DNA of 64,000 nucleotides from Rhizobium brockwellii. Its GTDB lineage: Bacteria > Pseudomonadota > Alphaproteobacteria > Rhizobiales > Rhizobiaceae. The notes under the pieces were generated by a model. The model had not been told where the DNA came from. It saw only the letters and a list, made by a program, of their open reading frames with translations, and did no database searches. The stretch covers positions 620,001-684,000 of the forward strand of contig NZ_CP053440.1 of the NCBI RefSeq assembly GCF_000769405.2, read 5' to 3'. This document shows, one piece after another, positions 45,182 through 53,452 of the stretch; position 1 is the first letter of the stretch, and every line of letters begins with the position of its first letter. Both the position numbers and the translations under genes were made by a program.

Positions 45182-46290
45182 CAGAGTCTGATCCCGAGCG
45201 ACGAGCCGGTCGCGGTGTTGAAGAAATGTGCCTGGGCGGGGTCGATGCGCGCCCAGACGGCTTCGCCGGGACCAGGCACGAAACCGCTCTTGGTGCGTGC
45301 CCTGATCATCTGGTGACCGACCTTCAGGTCCACGATGTCGTGCGAGCCGAGAGGCTCAATGATATGCGCTTCGACCGGCATGAAGCCTTCGCGGGCCTCC
45401 CGTGAAACGAGCACGCCCTCAGGCCGGACCCCGAGTGTCAACTTGCCGTTTTCGGCCCTTGCGTCGGAAAGGCGGCTGGCCAGCACGGCGGGGAACTCGA
45501 AGCCCGTCGTGCCATCGCCGACCTGCACGCTGGTATGGCTGCCCGTTTCGCTGATAGTCGCCGGCGCCATGTTCATGACCGGACTTCCGACGAACTGGGC
45601 GACGAACGTGTTGGCGGGTTGCGCGTAAACCTCCTCAGGCGTGCCGATCTGCTGGAGGATGCCCTCGTGCATGATGACGATGCGGTCGGCGAGCGACATG
45701 GCCTCCACCTGGTCATGCGTCACGTAGATGGTGGTTGAACCCTGCTTGATATGCAGGCGCTTGATTTCCGCCCGCATCTCCTCGCGCAGCTTCGCGTCGA
45801 GCGCACCGATCGGCTCGTCCATCAGCATGGCCTTTGGGCGTCGCACCAGCGCGCGGCCGATTGCGACCCGCTGCATGTCGCCGCCTGACAGCGCCGAGGG
45901 CTTGCGGGCCAGCAAACCGGTGATGCGCAGCACACCGGCGATCTCGCGGACCGACGCATCGACATCGGCACGGCTCATCCGGGTAGCGCGGAGCGGGAAG
46001 GCGATGTTCTCGTAGACCGTCATGTGCGGATAGAGCGAGAAGGATTGGAACACCATGGCGATGTCCCTGCCGGATGCCTTGATATGCTGCACCGGCTGCC
46101 CGTCGATCAGAATGTCGCCTTCGTCGATCGTCTCCAGCCCCGCGACGGCGCGCAATGTCGTCGTCTTTCCGCAGCCCGATTGTCCAAGCAGCACGATGAA
46201 TTCGTTGTCGGCGATGGCGAGATTAAGGTCTTTGATGACCTGGACGGCACCGAAATATTTCTGAATTCCGCGAAGTTCGATCTGCGTCAT
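45181..46290 (-). CDS. ABC ATPase 1 of the two-ATPase transporter (system D)
   Basis: The 369-residue MalK-type ATPase has Walker A GQSGCGKTTT, signature [14 protein letters not shown] (Asp in place of Gln), Walker B AMLMDEPIGALDAKLR, H-loop YVTHDQVEAMSLADR and an OB-fold C-terminus (GVRPEGVLV). It overlaps the small membrane protein gene at its start and the second ATPase at its end. Signature changes from Q to D/E are compatible with activity when paired with another ATPase. Confidence 0.92.
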   Translation of the reverse strand: MTQIELRGIQKYFGAVQVIKDLNLAIADNEFIVLLGQSGCGKTTTLRAVAGLETIDEGDILIDGQPVQHIKASGRDIAMVFQSFSLYPHMTVYENIAFPLRATRMSRADVDASVREIAGVLRITGLLARKPSALSGGDMQRVAIGRALVRRPKAMLMDEPIGALDAKLREEMRAEIKRLHIKQGSTTIYVTHDQVEAMSLADRIVIMHEGILQQIGTPEEVYAQPANTFVAQFVGSPVMNMAPATISETGSHTSVQVGDGTTGFEFPAVLASRLSDARAENGKLTLGVRPEGVLVSREAREGFMPVEAHIIEPLGSHDIVDLKVGHQMIRARTKSGFVPGPGEAVWARIDPAQAHFFNTATGSSLGIRL

Positions 46291-46490
46291 GAATGGCTGC
46301 CTTCGTCTGGTTGCGCGTCCCGCGGGATTTTGGTCGCCACCATGAAGGCGATCAGTCCGACGAGCGTCATCGTCATGCCGTAGCGATGCAGAAACAGGTT
46401 CCAGGGCTGGCAGAGCGCGATAATGCCGAGGATCATCAGATACTGTGATGCGGGTTCGAGATATTTCTGGTTCAAGGCGCGGAAGGTCAT
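46287..46490 (-). CDS. Small two-TM membrane protein of the ABC operon
   Basis: A 67-residue protein starting MTFRALNQKYLEPASQYLMI, with two hydrophobic segments (about residues 16-36 and 37-54) joined by a short loop with HRYG, and a charged tail. ATG 46490 overlaps the stop of the MalG-like permease (ATGA), and its stop overlaps the ATPase start, so it is translated with them. GlpU in rhizobial glycerol ABC operons (glpSTPQUV) is a small protein of unknown role near this place; this may be an analogue. Easy to miss, since it lies within a longer open frame on the same strand. Confidence 0.8.
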   Translation of the reverse strand: MTFRALNQKYLEPASQYLMILGIIALCQPWNLFLHRYGMTMTLVGLIAFMVATKIPRDAQPDEGSHS

Positions 46491-47446
46491 TTGCGGATCG
46501 CTCCGAAGCTCATGCCGCGCAGGAGATGGTTCCTGAGCAGGAAGGTGAAGATGGCGACCGGTAGCAGGAACAGGAACGTGCCGGCCGCAATGACCGTCCA
46601 ATCCGGCAGGCCCGAGCCGACCTGGCTCGGGATGAAGGGTGGAGCCGTTTGCGCGCGTCGGTTCGTCATAATTAGCGCAAATGCATATTCGTTCCAGGCC
46701 GTGATGAAGCAGAAGACCGCGGTCGCGGCGATTCCGGTCGCTGCTTCCGGGATGACGATCTTGAAAAAGGCCTCCATCCGCGTGTAGCCGTCGACGAGCG
46801 CGGCCTCCTCGTATTCCTTCGGGATCTCGTCGATGAAGCCCTTCATCAGCCAGACGGAAAAGGAAAGGTTGAAGGCGGTGTAGAGTATGATGAGGCCCCA
46901 ATGCGTGTCGTTGAGGCCGACGACACGGTACATGAGGAACATCGGGATCGCCACGACGACGGGCGGCAGCATGCGCGTCGACAAGATGAAGAAGAGAAGG
47001 TCTGCCTCCCCCTTCACTTTGAAGCGCGAGAAACCGTAGGCTGTAAATGTCCCCATGCCGACAGCCAGCACCGTGGACGTGATGGCGACGATCAGCGAGT
47101 TCATGAAGCGGTTCGGATAGCCGGAGGGCTGCACCTCGCCGCGGCCGGAGCGAACGATCTTCTCGCCGCCGTCGAACACCATCCGCTCCCACCAGGGGGC
47201 GGCGGCATATTCTTCAGGGGTGGGCGCCCCGCGCAGTTGCGAGCGCTTGGTGAAGAGCTTCACGAAGGGCGAGAGTTCCGGCTCGAAGAGCACCGTCGGC
47301 GGAATGGTGGTGGCGAGGTTGCGCGGCTTGAAGGCCGTCGAGGTGATCCAGTAGATCGGCGCAAGGAAGATCAGCGTGATGACCAGTACGGCGGCGATCG
47401 CCACCCGGTTCAGCGCGCGTTCGGAGCGGGTTTGGACGGCAGCCAT
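46487..47446 (-). CDS. ABC permease, MalG-like (system D)
   Basis: The 319-residue permease is longer than usual because of a periplasmic insertion after the first helix (about residues 45-105, including RSQLRGAPTPEEYAAAPWWER), a feature of GlpQ-like subunits. EAA loop KEYEEAALVDGYTRMEAFFKIVIPEAATG is present. The C-terminus is HLLRGMSFGAIRK. Overlaps the downstream small gene. Confidence 0.9.
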   Translation of the reverse strand: MAAVQTRSERALNRVAIAAVLVITLIFLAPIYWITSTAFKPRNLATTIPPTVLFEPELSPFVKLFTKRSQLRGAPTPEEYAAAPWWERMVFDGGEKIVRSGRGEVQPSGYPNRFMNSLIVAITSTVLAVGMGTFTAYGFSRFKVKGEADLLFFILSTRMLPPVVVAIPMFLMYRVVGLNDTHWGLIILYTAFNLSFSVWLMKGFIDEIPKEYEEAALVDGYTRMEAFFKIVIPEAATGIAATAVFCFITAWNEYAFALIMTNRRAQTAPPFIPSQVGSGLPDWTVIAAGTFLFLLPVAIFTFLLRNHLLRGMSFGAIRK

Positions 47447-47447
47447 C

Positions 47448-48353
47448 TCAGCGCTCCTTCACTTTGTTGAGGTACTTGACGTAGATGTTGGTGATGGCAA
47501 GAACCATGATGAGGACGATGTAGGCGAGTGCGCAGGAGCGCCCCGTCTGCCATTCCTGGAAGGCCATCTTGTAGAGCCGGATGGAGATCACCTCGGTCGT
47601 CGGTTGGCTGGTCAGGATGTAGGCGAGGTCGAAGGTCTTGAAGGCCTCCATCGTACGGAAGATGATTGCGATCATGAGGATCGGCGCCACCAGCGGCAGC
47701 GTGATGCGGAAGAATGTATAGAACGGCCCCGCCCGGTCGATCGCCGCTGCCTCGTAGAGATGCTTTGGCACGGCCGAAAGGCCGGCAAGCGACAGCAGCA
47801 TCACGAAGGGCGACCACATCCAGATGTCCGTGATTGCGACCGCATAGAGCGCCATGTCCGGATTCGACAGCCACTCGAAGGAGCCGAGGCCGAGTGCGTA
47901 GTTGATGATGCCGAAGGACGGGTCGTAGAGCAGCTTCCAGAAGAGGCCGACCACGGCCATCGAGAGCATCATCGGCAGCAGCAGCAGCGTCGTCAGAAGA
48001 CCCTTCAGCGGGATATCGCGGTTGAGCAGCATCGCGGTGCCGAAGCCGACGATCACCTGCCCCGTCACAGAGACGATCACATATTTCGCCGTGATGGCGA
48101 AATTTGACCAGATGAAAGGATCGTTCAGCAACTCGCGGTAGTTCTGCAGGCCGACGAAGTTGGCCGGCGCGTTCGACGAAGCGCGAAAGTCGGTGAAGGA
48201 ATAGCCGAGCGAATAGATCAGCGGAAAGATGTTAAAGACGATCAGGAACAGGATCGTCGGAATGATGAAGAGATTGCGAATCCGGATGTCGCTCATGCCG
48301 CGGGATGCGGCACGCGATTTCGTGTCCAGCGATGTCATGACTGCGGTGGCCAA
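47448..48353 (-). CDS. ABC permease, MalF-like (system D)
   Basis: The 301-residue permease (from TTG 48353) has six hydrophobic segments, EAA loop KHLYEAAAIDRAGPFYTFFRITLPLVAP and a GlpP-like C-terminus. TTG 48353 has GGAGGAGAGG 5 bases upstream; ATG 48338 (MTSLDTKSRAASRG) is the alternative but is 19 bases from that ribosome site. The coding frame extends further upstream through the hairpin region but is not credible there. Confidence 0.9.
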   Translation of the reverse strand: MATAVMTSLDTKSRAASRGMSDIRIRNLFIIPTILFLIVFNIFPLIYSLGYSFTDFRASSNAPANFVGLQNYRELLNDPFIWSNFAITAKYVIVSVTGQVIVGFGTAMLLNRDIPLKGLLTTLLLLPMMLSMAVVGLFWKLLYDPSFGIINYALGLGSFEWLSNPDMALYAVAITDIWMWSPFVMLLSLAGLSAVPKHLYEAAAIDRAGPFYTFFRITLPLVAPILMIAIIFRTMEAFKTFDLAYILTSQPTTEVISIRLYKMAFQEWQTGRSCALAYIVLIMVLAITNIYVKYLNKVKER

Positions 48354-48440
48354 TCCTCTCCTCCTCCGAGAGTTCGGCGCCAGATGCCGGAACGGCATCA
48401 CGATGCGCGAAGTTGATGCCGGGCGCCGCGCCCTCTCGAG

Positions 48441-48495
48441 CCGCGCCCTTCGGCGCGGAGATGCAGAATGAATTGGGAGGGGCCGCGGCCCCTCC
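48441..48495 (-). terminator. Two hairpins between SBP and permease genes (system D)
   Basis: CCGCGCC/GGCGCGG (48441-48458) form a 7-bp stem with a 4-nt loop. A perfect 20-nt palindrome (48476-48495, GGAGGGGCC arms) lies just after the SBP stop. Both are in the 156-base gap between the SBP and MalF-like genes, as in system A. They probably favour SBP mRNA over downstream genes. Confidence 0.7.
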
Positions 48496-48509
48496 ACTGA
48501 GCGCGCTTG

Positions 48510-49820
48510 CTACTTGTGGCGTCCGTATTTCGCGAACGTCGCGTTCCAGTCCGCTGCCAGGGATTCGAGCGCTTCCTTCGCCGTGCCTTGGCCGGCGGTG
48601 ACGAAGGGATAAATGCGCTGGTTCATCTGGATCAGCAGTTCGGCATATTCAGGCGTTGCCCAGAAGTCCTTCACCTTGAACATCGTCTCGTAGAAGGCCT
48701 TATTATAGGGTGTCGCGTTCTGAAATTCCGGCGATTCAAGCACCTTGGCGCTTGCCGTGTAGCCGCCGAGTTCGGCCCAGCGCTTCTGGGTCTCGTCCTT
48801 AACGAACCATTCGAGGAATTTCATCGCCTCTTCCTGGTTTTTTGAGTAGGAGATCACCGATATGCCTTGGCCGCCGAGCGCTGCGAATTGCTCGCCGTTC
48901 GGGCCTGCCGGATTGGCAAAGAAGCCGGTAACCTTGGCGTTCGGGTTGGACGCCTCGTTCACCAGGGCAGGGAAGAAGGCGAAGTAGTTCATGCTCATCG
49001 CCGCCAGGTTCTCGGTGATCGCCTGGTTGTTCTCGACGAAGAAGGACTTGGCCCAGCCCGGAGGCGTAAAGCCGTAGAGCTCGCGATAAAGCTCGAGCGC
49101 CTTGACGTTCTTCTCGGAATTGATGATGCCGTCGACCTTGTAGCTCTGGTAGTCGCCGAGTTCGCCTCCAAACGAGAAGATCGCGTTCTCGACACCCATG
49201 ACGAGACCGTCATAAGAGTTGTCGGTGTAGATGGCGATTCCGTATCGCTTCTGGTCTGGACGGTGGAAGAACTCGGCGATGTCACGCATCTCGGCCCATG
49301 TCTTCGGCGGGGCGAGGTCGTAGCCGTATTTGGCCTTGAACGCCTCCATCTCCTTGGGATCTTCGAACCAGTCCTTGCGGTAGGACCAGCCGACGGCGTC
49401 GCCTTCGGCCGGAACCGACCAGTACTTTTTCGAGTTCGACGGATATTCGGAGTAGTATTTCACCGTTGCCGGGGCCATCACCTGGGTCAGATTGTGCTTG
49501 GTGAAGAAGTCGGTCAGATCGACGTAATGGCCGGCTTCGGACGCTGCCCCGATCCACTGACTGTCGCCGACGACCATGTCATAGGCTGAACCCTTGGCGT
49601 TGAACTCGGTGAAGGCCTTGGTCTGGAAGTCGGCCCACGGGGTGGTCTCGACCGTGACCTTGACGCCGGTTTGTGCCTCGTATTCGTTGGCGAGTTCCTG
49701 AAGGTAGTTTGCCGGGTCCCACTCAGCCCAGAAGATGGTCAGTTCCTGGGCCTGTGCGGATGTTCCGCACGCCCACATCAATCCGACACCGGCCAACAGA
49801 CCGGTCATAGTTTTGCGCAT
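48510..49820 (-). CDS. ABC substrate-binding protein (system D)
   Basis: The 436-residue receptor has a signal peptide (MRKTMTGLLAGVGLMWACGTSAQAQE). Mature sequence LTIFWAEWDPANYLQELANEYEAQTGVKVTVETTPWADFQTKAFTEFNAKGSAYDMVVGDSQWIGAASEAGHYVDL resembles SBPs of polyol/oligosaccharide transporters. ATG 49820 has GGAGGAA 5-6 bases upstream and is preferred to an earlier in-frame ATG at 49835. It is first gene of the minus-strand operon, preceded by operators at 49971 and 50153. Confidence 0.92.
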   Translation of the reverse strand: MRKTMTGLLAGVGLMWACGTSAQAQELTIFWAEWDPANYLQELANEYEAQTGVKVTVETTPWADFQTKAFTEFNAKGSAYDMVVGDSQWIGAASEAGHYVDLTDFFTKHNLTQVMAPATVKYYSEYPSNSKKYWSVPAEGDAVGWSYRKDWFEDPKEMEAFKAKYGYDLAPPKTWAEMRDIAEFFHRPDQKRYGIAIYTDNSYDGLVMGVENAIFSFGGELGDYQSYKVDGIINSEKNVKALELYRELYGFTPPGWAKSFFVENNQAITENLAAMSMNYFAFFPALVNEASNPNAKVTGFFANPAGPNGEQFAALGGQGISVISYSKNQEEAMKFLEWFVKDETQKRWAELGGYTASAKVLESPEFQNATPYNKAFYETMFKVKDFWATPEYAELLIQMNQRIYPFVTAGQGTAKEALESLAADWNATFAKYGRHK

Positions 49821-49967
49821 AACGTTTCCTCCCATTTATGCACGCCTCCCGCTTCATCGCGGGCCTCCCGATCTGGCTTCCCGATCCTCCTGGGTGGTGT
49901 TCGTGCTGGGGGTCCTCCTCGACCCCTTCGCGCGTTTCAGATCTCAAGCCTGAATGTCGTTACCTTA

Positions 49968-49983
49968 ATCTGGTATTACCAAA
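49968..49983. promoter_or_regulatory. TGGTNNNACCA operator, copy 2
   Basis: ATCTGGTATTACCAAA contains the inverted repeat TGGTATTACCA (49971-49981) and matches the isomerase-region site in 14 of 16 positions. It lies just downstream of a minus-strand TTGACG, in the direction of the system D SBP gene, where a repressor would block transcription. Confidence 0.7.
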
Positions 49984-50150
49984 TGCCATTATCGTCAAGC
50001 GCAACCTGGGAGAGCTCTCGTCAAAGGCTCGTCTTCGATGTTTCGACGTCCATCCCCTGCAAATGCGGGCCTGTCGACGCGGTCTTGTCGGTCCGTCTCA
50101 CAGTCATCATCGCCGATCCAGACCACACAATACAAGAACATATTACTGCC

Positions 50151-50165
50151 ACTGGTCTAACCAGT
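50151..50165. promoter_or_regulatory. TGGTNNNACCA operator, copy 3
   Basis: ACTGGTCTAACCAGT is a perfect 15-base inverted repeat (6-bp arms, 3-base centre), about 182 bases from copy 2. Two sites at this distance could allow looping by a dimeric GntR. It is close to the end of the TetR gene (50194). Confidence 0.65.
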
Positions 50166-50193
50166 TTGTGCACCAAGTCTGGGGCGTGCCACG

Positions 50194-50832
50194 TTATGCC
50201 TCGCTCTCTGCCTGCCGTAATGCGGTATCGACAAGAGCCCTGGCGGCCCACTCGGCAACAGACTGCGCGCCTTCCGAGGTCAGGCCCCAGATATCCTTCA
50301 ATACGATCAGCACCTCGACGCCGAAGACAAGCGAAAGAGCCTGCGCAAGGCGTTCCCGGGATTCGGGCGGCACGGTGCCCTGCAGGGGGGCAGTGACGCT
50401 CTTCAGCAGGTCGACCCGGTGGCCGCGCTTGAACAGCGGCTCGTTGCCGAGCGTGCCCGCCTGGCGCTGCGCCCACTGGTCCAGCGAAAGTTTCAGCGCC
50501 GCCTTGAAGGTGGCCTCGAACTCGTCGATGCGCGGCATTGCGGTCGCCAAGAGGTCGGCAACGCGGGTGCGTGCGTCCGGGCTGTCCGATGACCAACTGA
50601 GTATCGGCCCCAGAGCCTCATCCACCACGGCATGCACGAGCACGGCCTGGCTCGGAAAGTAACGGTAGGCCGTCGCGCGCGAGACTTCGGCCGCTTCGGC
50701 GACTTCACTTACCGACGGAGTGATGCCGGACTGCATGAGCCGTGTTGCCGTTTCGAGCATCAGTTTTCGCGTTCGGGCACGCGGGCCTCGCTCGGTCCTG
50801 GTTGTTTCGTTCTGTTGACGTGAGACATCCAT
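50194..50832 (-). CDS. TetR-family transcriptional regulator
   Basis: The 212-residue regulator has the TetR HTH (about 22-65: RKLMLETATRLMQSGITPSVSEVAEAAEVSRATAYRYFPSQAVLVHAV) and a helical effector domain. ATG 50832 is chosen; GTG 50856 would add eight residues. It is divergent from the Tm-1-like gene at 50933. GTGAGA/TCTCAC repeats between them suggest autoregulation and control of the divergent operon. Confidence 0.9.
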   Translation of the reverse strand: MDVSRQQNETTRTERGPRARTRKLMLETATRLMQSGITPSVSEVAEAAEVSRATAYRYFPSQAVLVHAVVDEALGPILSWSSDSPDARTRVADLLATAMPRIDEFEATFKAALKLSLDQWAQRQAGTLGNEPLFKRGHRVDLLKSVTAPLQGTVPPESRERLAQALSLVFGVEVLIVLKDIWGLTSEGAQSVAEWAARALVDTALRQAESEA

Positions 50833-50895
50833 GTCTTTATGATACGCACGTCTCACAATTTTGCAAGGGCCCGTCGCTTTGCCCCGAACGTGAGA
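50818..50895. promoter_or_regulatory. Repeated GTGAGA half-sites between tetR and the UPF0261 gene
   Basis: ACGTGAGA occurs at 50818 and 50888, and its core in the opposite direction (TCTCAC) at 50851. TCTCAC and GTGAGA at 50851 and 50890 are an inverted pair flanking the promoter region. TetR regulators often bind TGAGAC/GTCTCA-like arms. Exact operator limits are unclear, and one copy falls inside the start of tetR. Confidence 0.45.
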
Positions 50896-50932
50896 TATGC
50901 CGGGAGGAAATCCACCCGGTCGCGGAGGGGAA

Positions 50933-52129
50933 ATGAAGCAGATCTACGTGGTCGGCACGGCCGACACGAAGGGCGAGGAGCTTGAGTATCTGGCCGCTTG
51001 CATCGAAGCGGCGGGCGGGGGTGTTGTCCGCGTCGACGTCGGCATAGGCGAGCCTGCGACCGCCGTCGATGTGAAGGCCGACGCAGTGGCGGCGTGCCAT
51101 CCTGACGGGGCGGAAGCCGTTCTTGCCAGCGGGGACCGCGGAAGGGCGGTCGAGGCGATGGGCATTGCCTTCGCGCGTTTCCTCGTGGAGCGCCAGGATA
51201 TCGCCGGCGTCATCGGTATCGGTGGAGGCGGGGGCACTTCGATCATTACCGCAGGCATGCGCCAATTGCCGCTCGGTCTGCCAAAGATCATGGTCTCGAC
51301 GCTCGCATCCGGCGACGTTGCTCCCTATGTCGATGTTTCCGACATCGTGATGATGCCCTCGGTCACGGACATGGCGGGCCTGAACCGGCTGAGCCGCGTC
51401 ATCCTTCACAACGCCGCCCAGGCGATCACCGCCATGGCCCGCCGCCCGGCTGAGGTGACTGCATCCAAACCGGCCCTCGGGCTTACCATGTTCGGCGTTA
51501 CCACACCTGCCGTATCCGCCATGGCCGAGCGCCTTCGGGCGGACTATGATTGCCTGGTCTTCCACGCCACAGGCACGGGCGGGCGGGCGATGGAGAAGCT
51601 TGCCGACAGCGAGCTCATCTCTGGCGTGCTCGACATCACGACGACCGAGGTCTGCGACCTGCTTTTCGGCGGCGTCTTGCCCGCCACCTCGGACCGTTTC
51701 GGCGCCATTGCTCGCAAAGGCTTGCCCTATGTCGGTTCGGTTGGTGCGCTCGACATGGTGAATTTCTGGGCGCCGGAGACCGTTCCTGAGCGCTATGCCG
51801 GCCGGCTGTTTTACCGGCACAACCCGAACGTCACCTTGATGCGCACAACGTCGGCCGAATGTGCGCAGATTGGCCGCTGGATCGGCGACAAGCTCAATCT
51901 CTGCCACGGCCCCCTACGCTTCCTCATTCCCGAAAAGGGCGTTTCGGCCCTCGACATCGAAGGCGGTGCGTTCTTCGATCCGCAAGCCAACGCCGCGCTT
52001 TTTGCCGCGCTCGAGGCGACGGTGAAGCCGACGGCGTCGCGACGTATTATTCGCCTGCCGTTCCATATCAACGACCCAGATTTCGCCGAGGCCGCCGTCG
52101 CAGCCTATCGTGACATCGCCAACCCCTGA
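50933..52129 (+). CDS. Tm-1-like ATP-binding domain protein (UPF0261)
   Basis: The 398-residue protein matches UPF0261: N-terminal [26 protein letters not shown], then [42 protein letters not shown] and [19 protein letters not shown], and [14 protein letters not shown] in the second domain. Plant Tm-1 has the same N-terminal domain and blocks tobamovirus replication; the bacterial role is unknown. ATG 50933 has GGAGGGG five bases upstream. It leads an operon with the PEP-hydrolase-like barrel; in Tm-1 and some bacterial proteins these two are fused, so they are likely partners. Confidence 0.9.
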   Translation: MKQIYVVGTADTKGEELEYLAACIEAAGGGVVRVDVGIGEPATAVDVKADAVAACHPDGAEAVLASGDRGRAVEAMGIAFARFLVERQDIAGVIGIGGGGGTSIITAGMRQLPLGLPKIMVSTLASGDVAPYVDVSDIVMMPSVTDMAGLNRLSRVILHNAAQAITAMARRPAEVTASKPALGLTMFGVTTPAVSAMAERLRADYDCLVFHATGTGGRAMEKLADSELISGVLDITTTEVCDLLFGGVLPATSDRFGAIARKGLPYVGSVGALDMVNFWAPETVPERYAGRLFYRHNPNVTLMRTTSAECAQIGRWIGDKLNLCHGPLRFLIPEKGVSALDIEGGAFFDPQANAALFAALEATVKPTASRRIIRLPFHINDPDFAEAAVAAYRDIANP

Positions 52130-52140
52130 GAGACAAATCG

Positions 52141-52983
52141 ATGCCAGTCATACCGCGCAACACCATCCTCGAAAAATTTCACGGCATGATCGCAGCCGGC
52201 GTGCCGATCGTCGGCGGCGGCGCCGGCACGGGCATCTCCGCCAAGGCCGAGGAGGCAGGCGGCATCGACCTCATCATTATCTACAATTCCGGGCGCTACC
52301 GGATGGCGGGGCGCGGTTCGGCGGCCGGACTGCTGGCCTATGGCAATGCCAACGAGATCGTCAAGGACATGGCACTTGAAGTGTTGCCGGTCGTGAAAAA
52401 GACGCCGGTTCTCGCCGGCGTCAACGGCACGGACCCCTTCGTGCTGATGCCGCGCTTCCTCGCCGACCTCAAGGCAATGGGCTTTTCCGGCGTACAGAAC
52501 TTCCCCACCATCGGCCTCTTCGATGGCCGGATGCGGCAGAGTTTCGAGGAGACAGGCATGAGCTACAATCTGGAGGTCGAGATGATCGCCACCGCCCACG
52601 GGCTCGACCTGCTGACGACCCCCTATGTCTTCAACGAGAGCGAGGCTATCTCCATGACGGCGGCCGGGGCCGACATCGTCGTGGCGCATATGGGCGTGAC
52701 GACCGGCGGCACGATCGGGGCCACCTCCGGCAAGTCCCTCGATGACTGCGTCGATGAGATCGCTGCAATTTCCAAGGCGGCACGTTCCGTGCGCGACGAC
52801 ATCATCGTGCTCTGCCACGGCGGCCCGATCTCCATGCCGGAGGATGCGCGCTACGTTCTCGAGCGTTGCCCTGGCTGCCACGGCTTTTATGGCGCAAGCT
52901 CGATGGAGCGCCTGCCGGCAGAGGCGGCAATTCGCAAGCAGACGGAAGATTTCAAGGCGCTCGCCATCGGCGCGGTCGTCTGA
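52141..52983 (+). CDS. Phosphoenolpyruvate hydrolase-family TIM-barrel protein
   Basis: The 280-residue protein has the PEP-hydrolase/Tm-1 C-terminal barrel layout: [63 protein letters not shown] and [37 protein letters not shown]. It follows the UPF0261 gene after 11 bases. Reaction unproven; the family name rests on limited data. Likely a partner of UPF0261 in a catabolic or repair step on a phosphorylated or keto-acid substrate. Confidence 0.88.
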   Translation: MPVIPRNTILEKFHGMIAAGVPIVGGGAGTGISAKAEEAGGIDLIIIYNSGRYRMAGRGSAAGLLAYGNANEIVKDMALEVLPVVKKTPVLAGVNGTDPFVLMPRFLADLKAMGFSGVQNFPTIGLFDGRMRQSFEETGMSYNLEVEMIATAHGLDLLTTPYVFNESEAISMTAAGADIVVAHMGVTTGGTIGATSGKSLDDCVDEIAAISKAARSVRDDIIVLCHGGPISMPEDARYVLERCPGCHGFYGASSMERLPAEAAIRKQTEDFKALAIGAVV

Positions 52984-53007
52984 GGAAGGACGTGGAGGAG
53001 CCGTTTC

Positions 53008-53421
53008 ATGGTAAAGGACAAGTACTTCATTTATCCTAAGGATGTGAGCGCCTTCGGTTTCGACTGGGGCAAGCTGTCGCTGACTGTGGCGCCCGAGGTC
53101 AACGGCGCCAGCCGGTTTTCCGGCGGTGTCGTCGAACTGCCAAGCGGCGAGGGGCATTCCCGCCACAATCATCCTGGCGCGGAGGAAATCATTTTTGTGA
53201 TTTCCGGCAAGGGCGAGCAGATGGTCGAGGACGAGACGGGTAATCCGATCACGCGGAAGGTCGCCAGCGGCTGCACGATCTATGTTCCCGAAAGTCGCTT
53301 CCATTCGACGAAGAACACTGGCGGCGGGCCAATGCTCCTCTTCGTGGTCTACTCACCGGCGGGGCCGGAGCTTGCGCTTCGCGATTTGCCGGACTTCCGC
53401 CTGCTGCCGCCGGGCTTCTGA
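53008..53421 (+). CDS. Cupin-domain protein
   Basis: The 137-residue protein has one cupin: motif 1 SGEGHSRHNHPGAEEIIFVISGKGEQ (His-x-His and Glu) and motif 2 ESRFHSTKNTGGGPMLLFV with the third His. The metal-binding triad is complete. Such proteins can be sugar isomerases, dioxygenase-like enzymes or binding proteins; the type is not clear. It lies in the UPF0261 operon, 24 bases after the barrel gene and 31 before the M24 gene. Confidence 0.88.
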   Translation: MVKDKYFIYPKDVSAFGFDWGKLSLTVAPEVNGASRFSGGVVELPSGEGHSRHNHPGAEEIIFVISGKGEQMVEDETGNPITRKVASGCTIYVPESRFHSTKNTGGGPMLLFVVYSPAGPELALRDLPDFRLLPPGF

Positions 53422-53452
53422 AGCGTCGCATCCATTTTCTGGGAGGAAGACA

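Larger units (their letters stand above)
49836..50193. promoter_or_regulatory. Regulatory gap upstream of the SBP gene (system D)
   Basis: 358 bases between the SBP start and the end of the TetR gene. A minus-strand TTGACG hexamer (49993-49998) may be a -35 element; a clear -10 was not found. It holds two TGGTNNNACCA sites (49971 and 50153). Confidence 0.55.

Noticed and set aside
50933-52983. Reading the Tm-1-like pair as an antiviral defence system
   Set aside because: Plant Tm-1 inhibits tobamovirus replication, but the bacterial genes sit with cupin, M24 and transport genes under TetR, with no nuclease, phage or defence-island partners.
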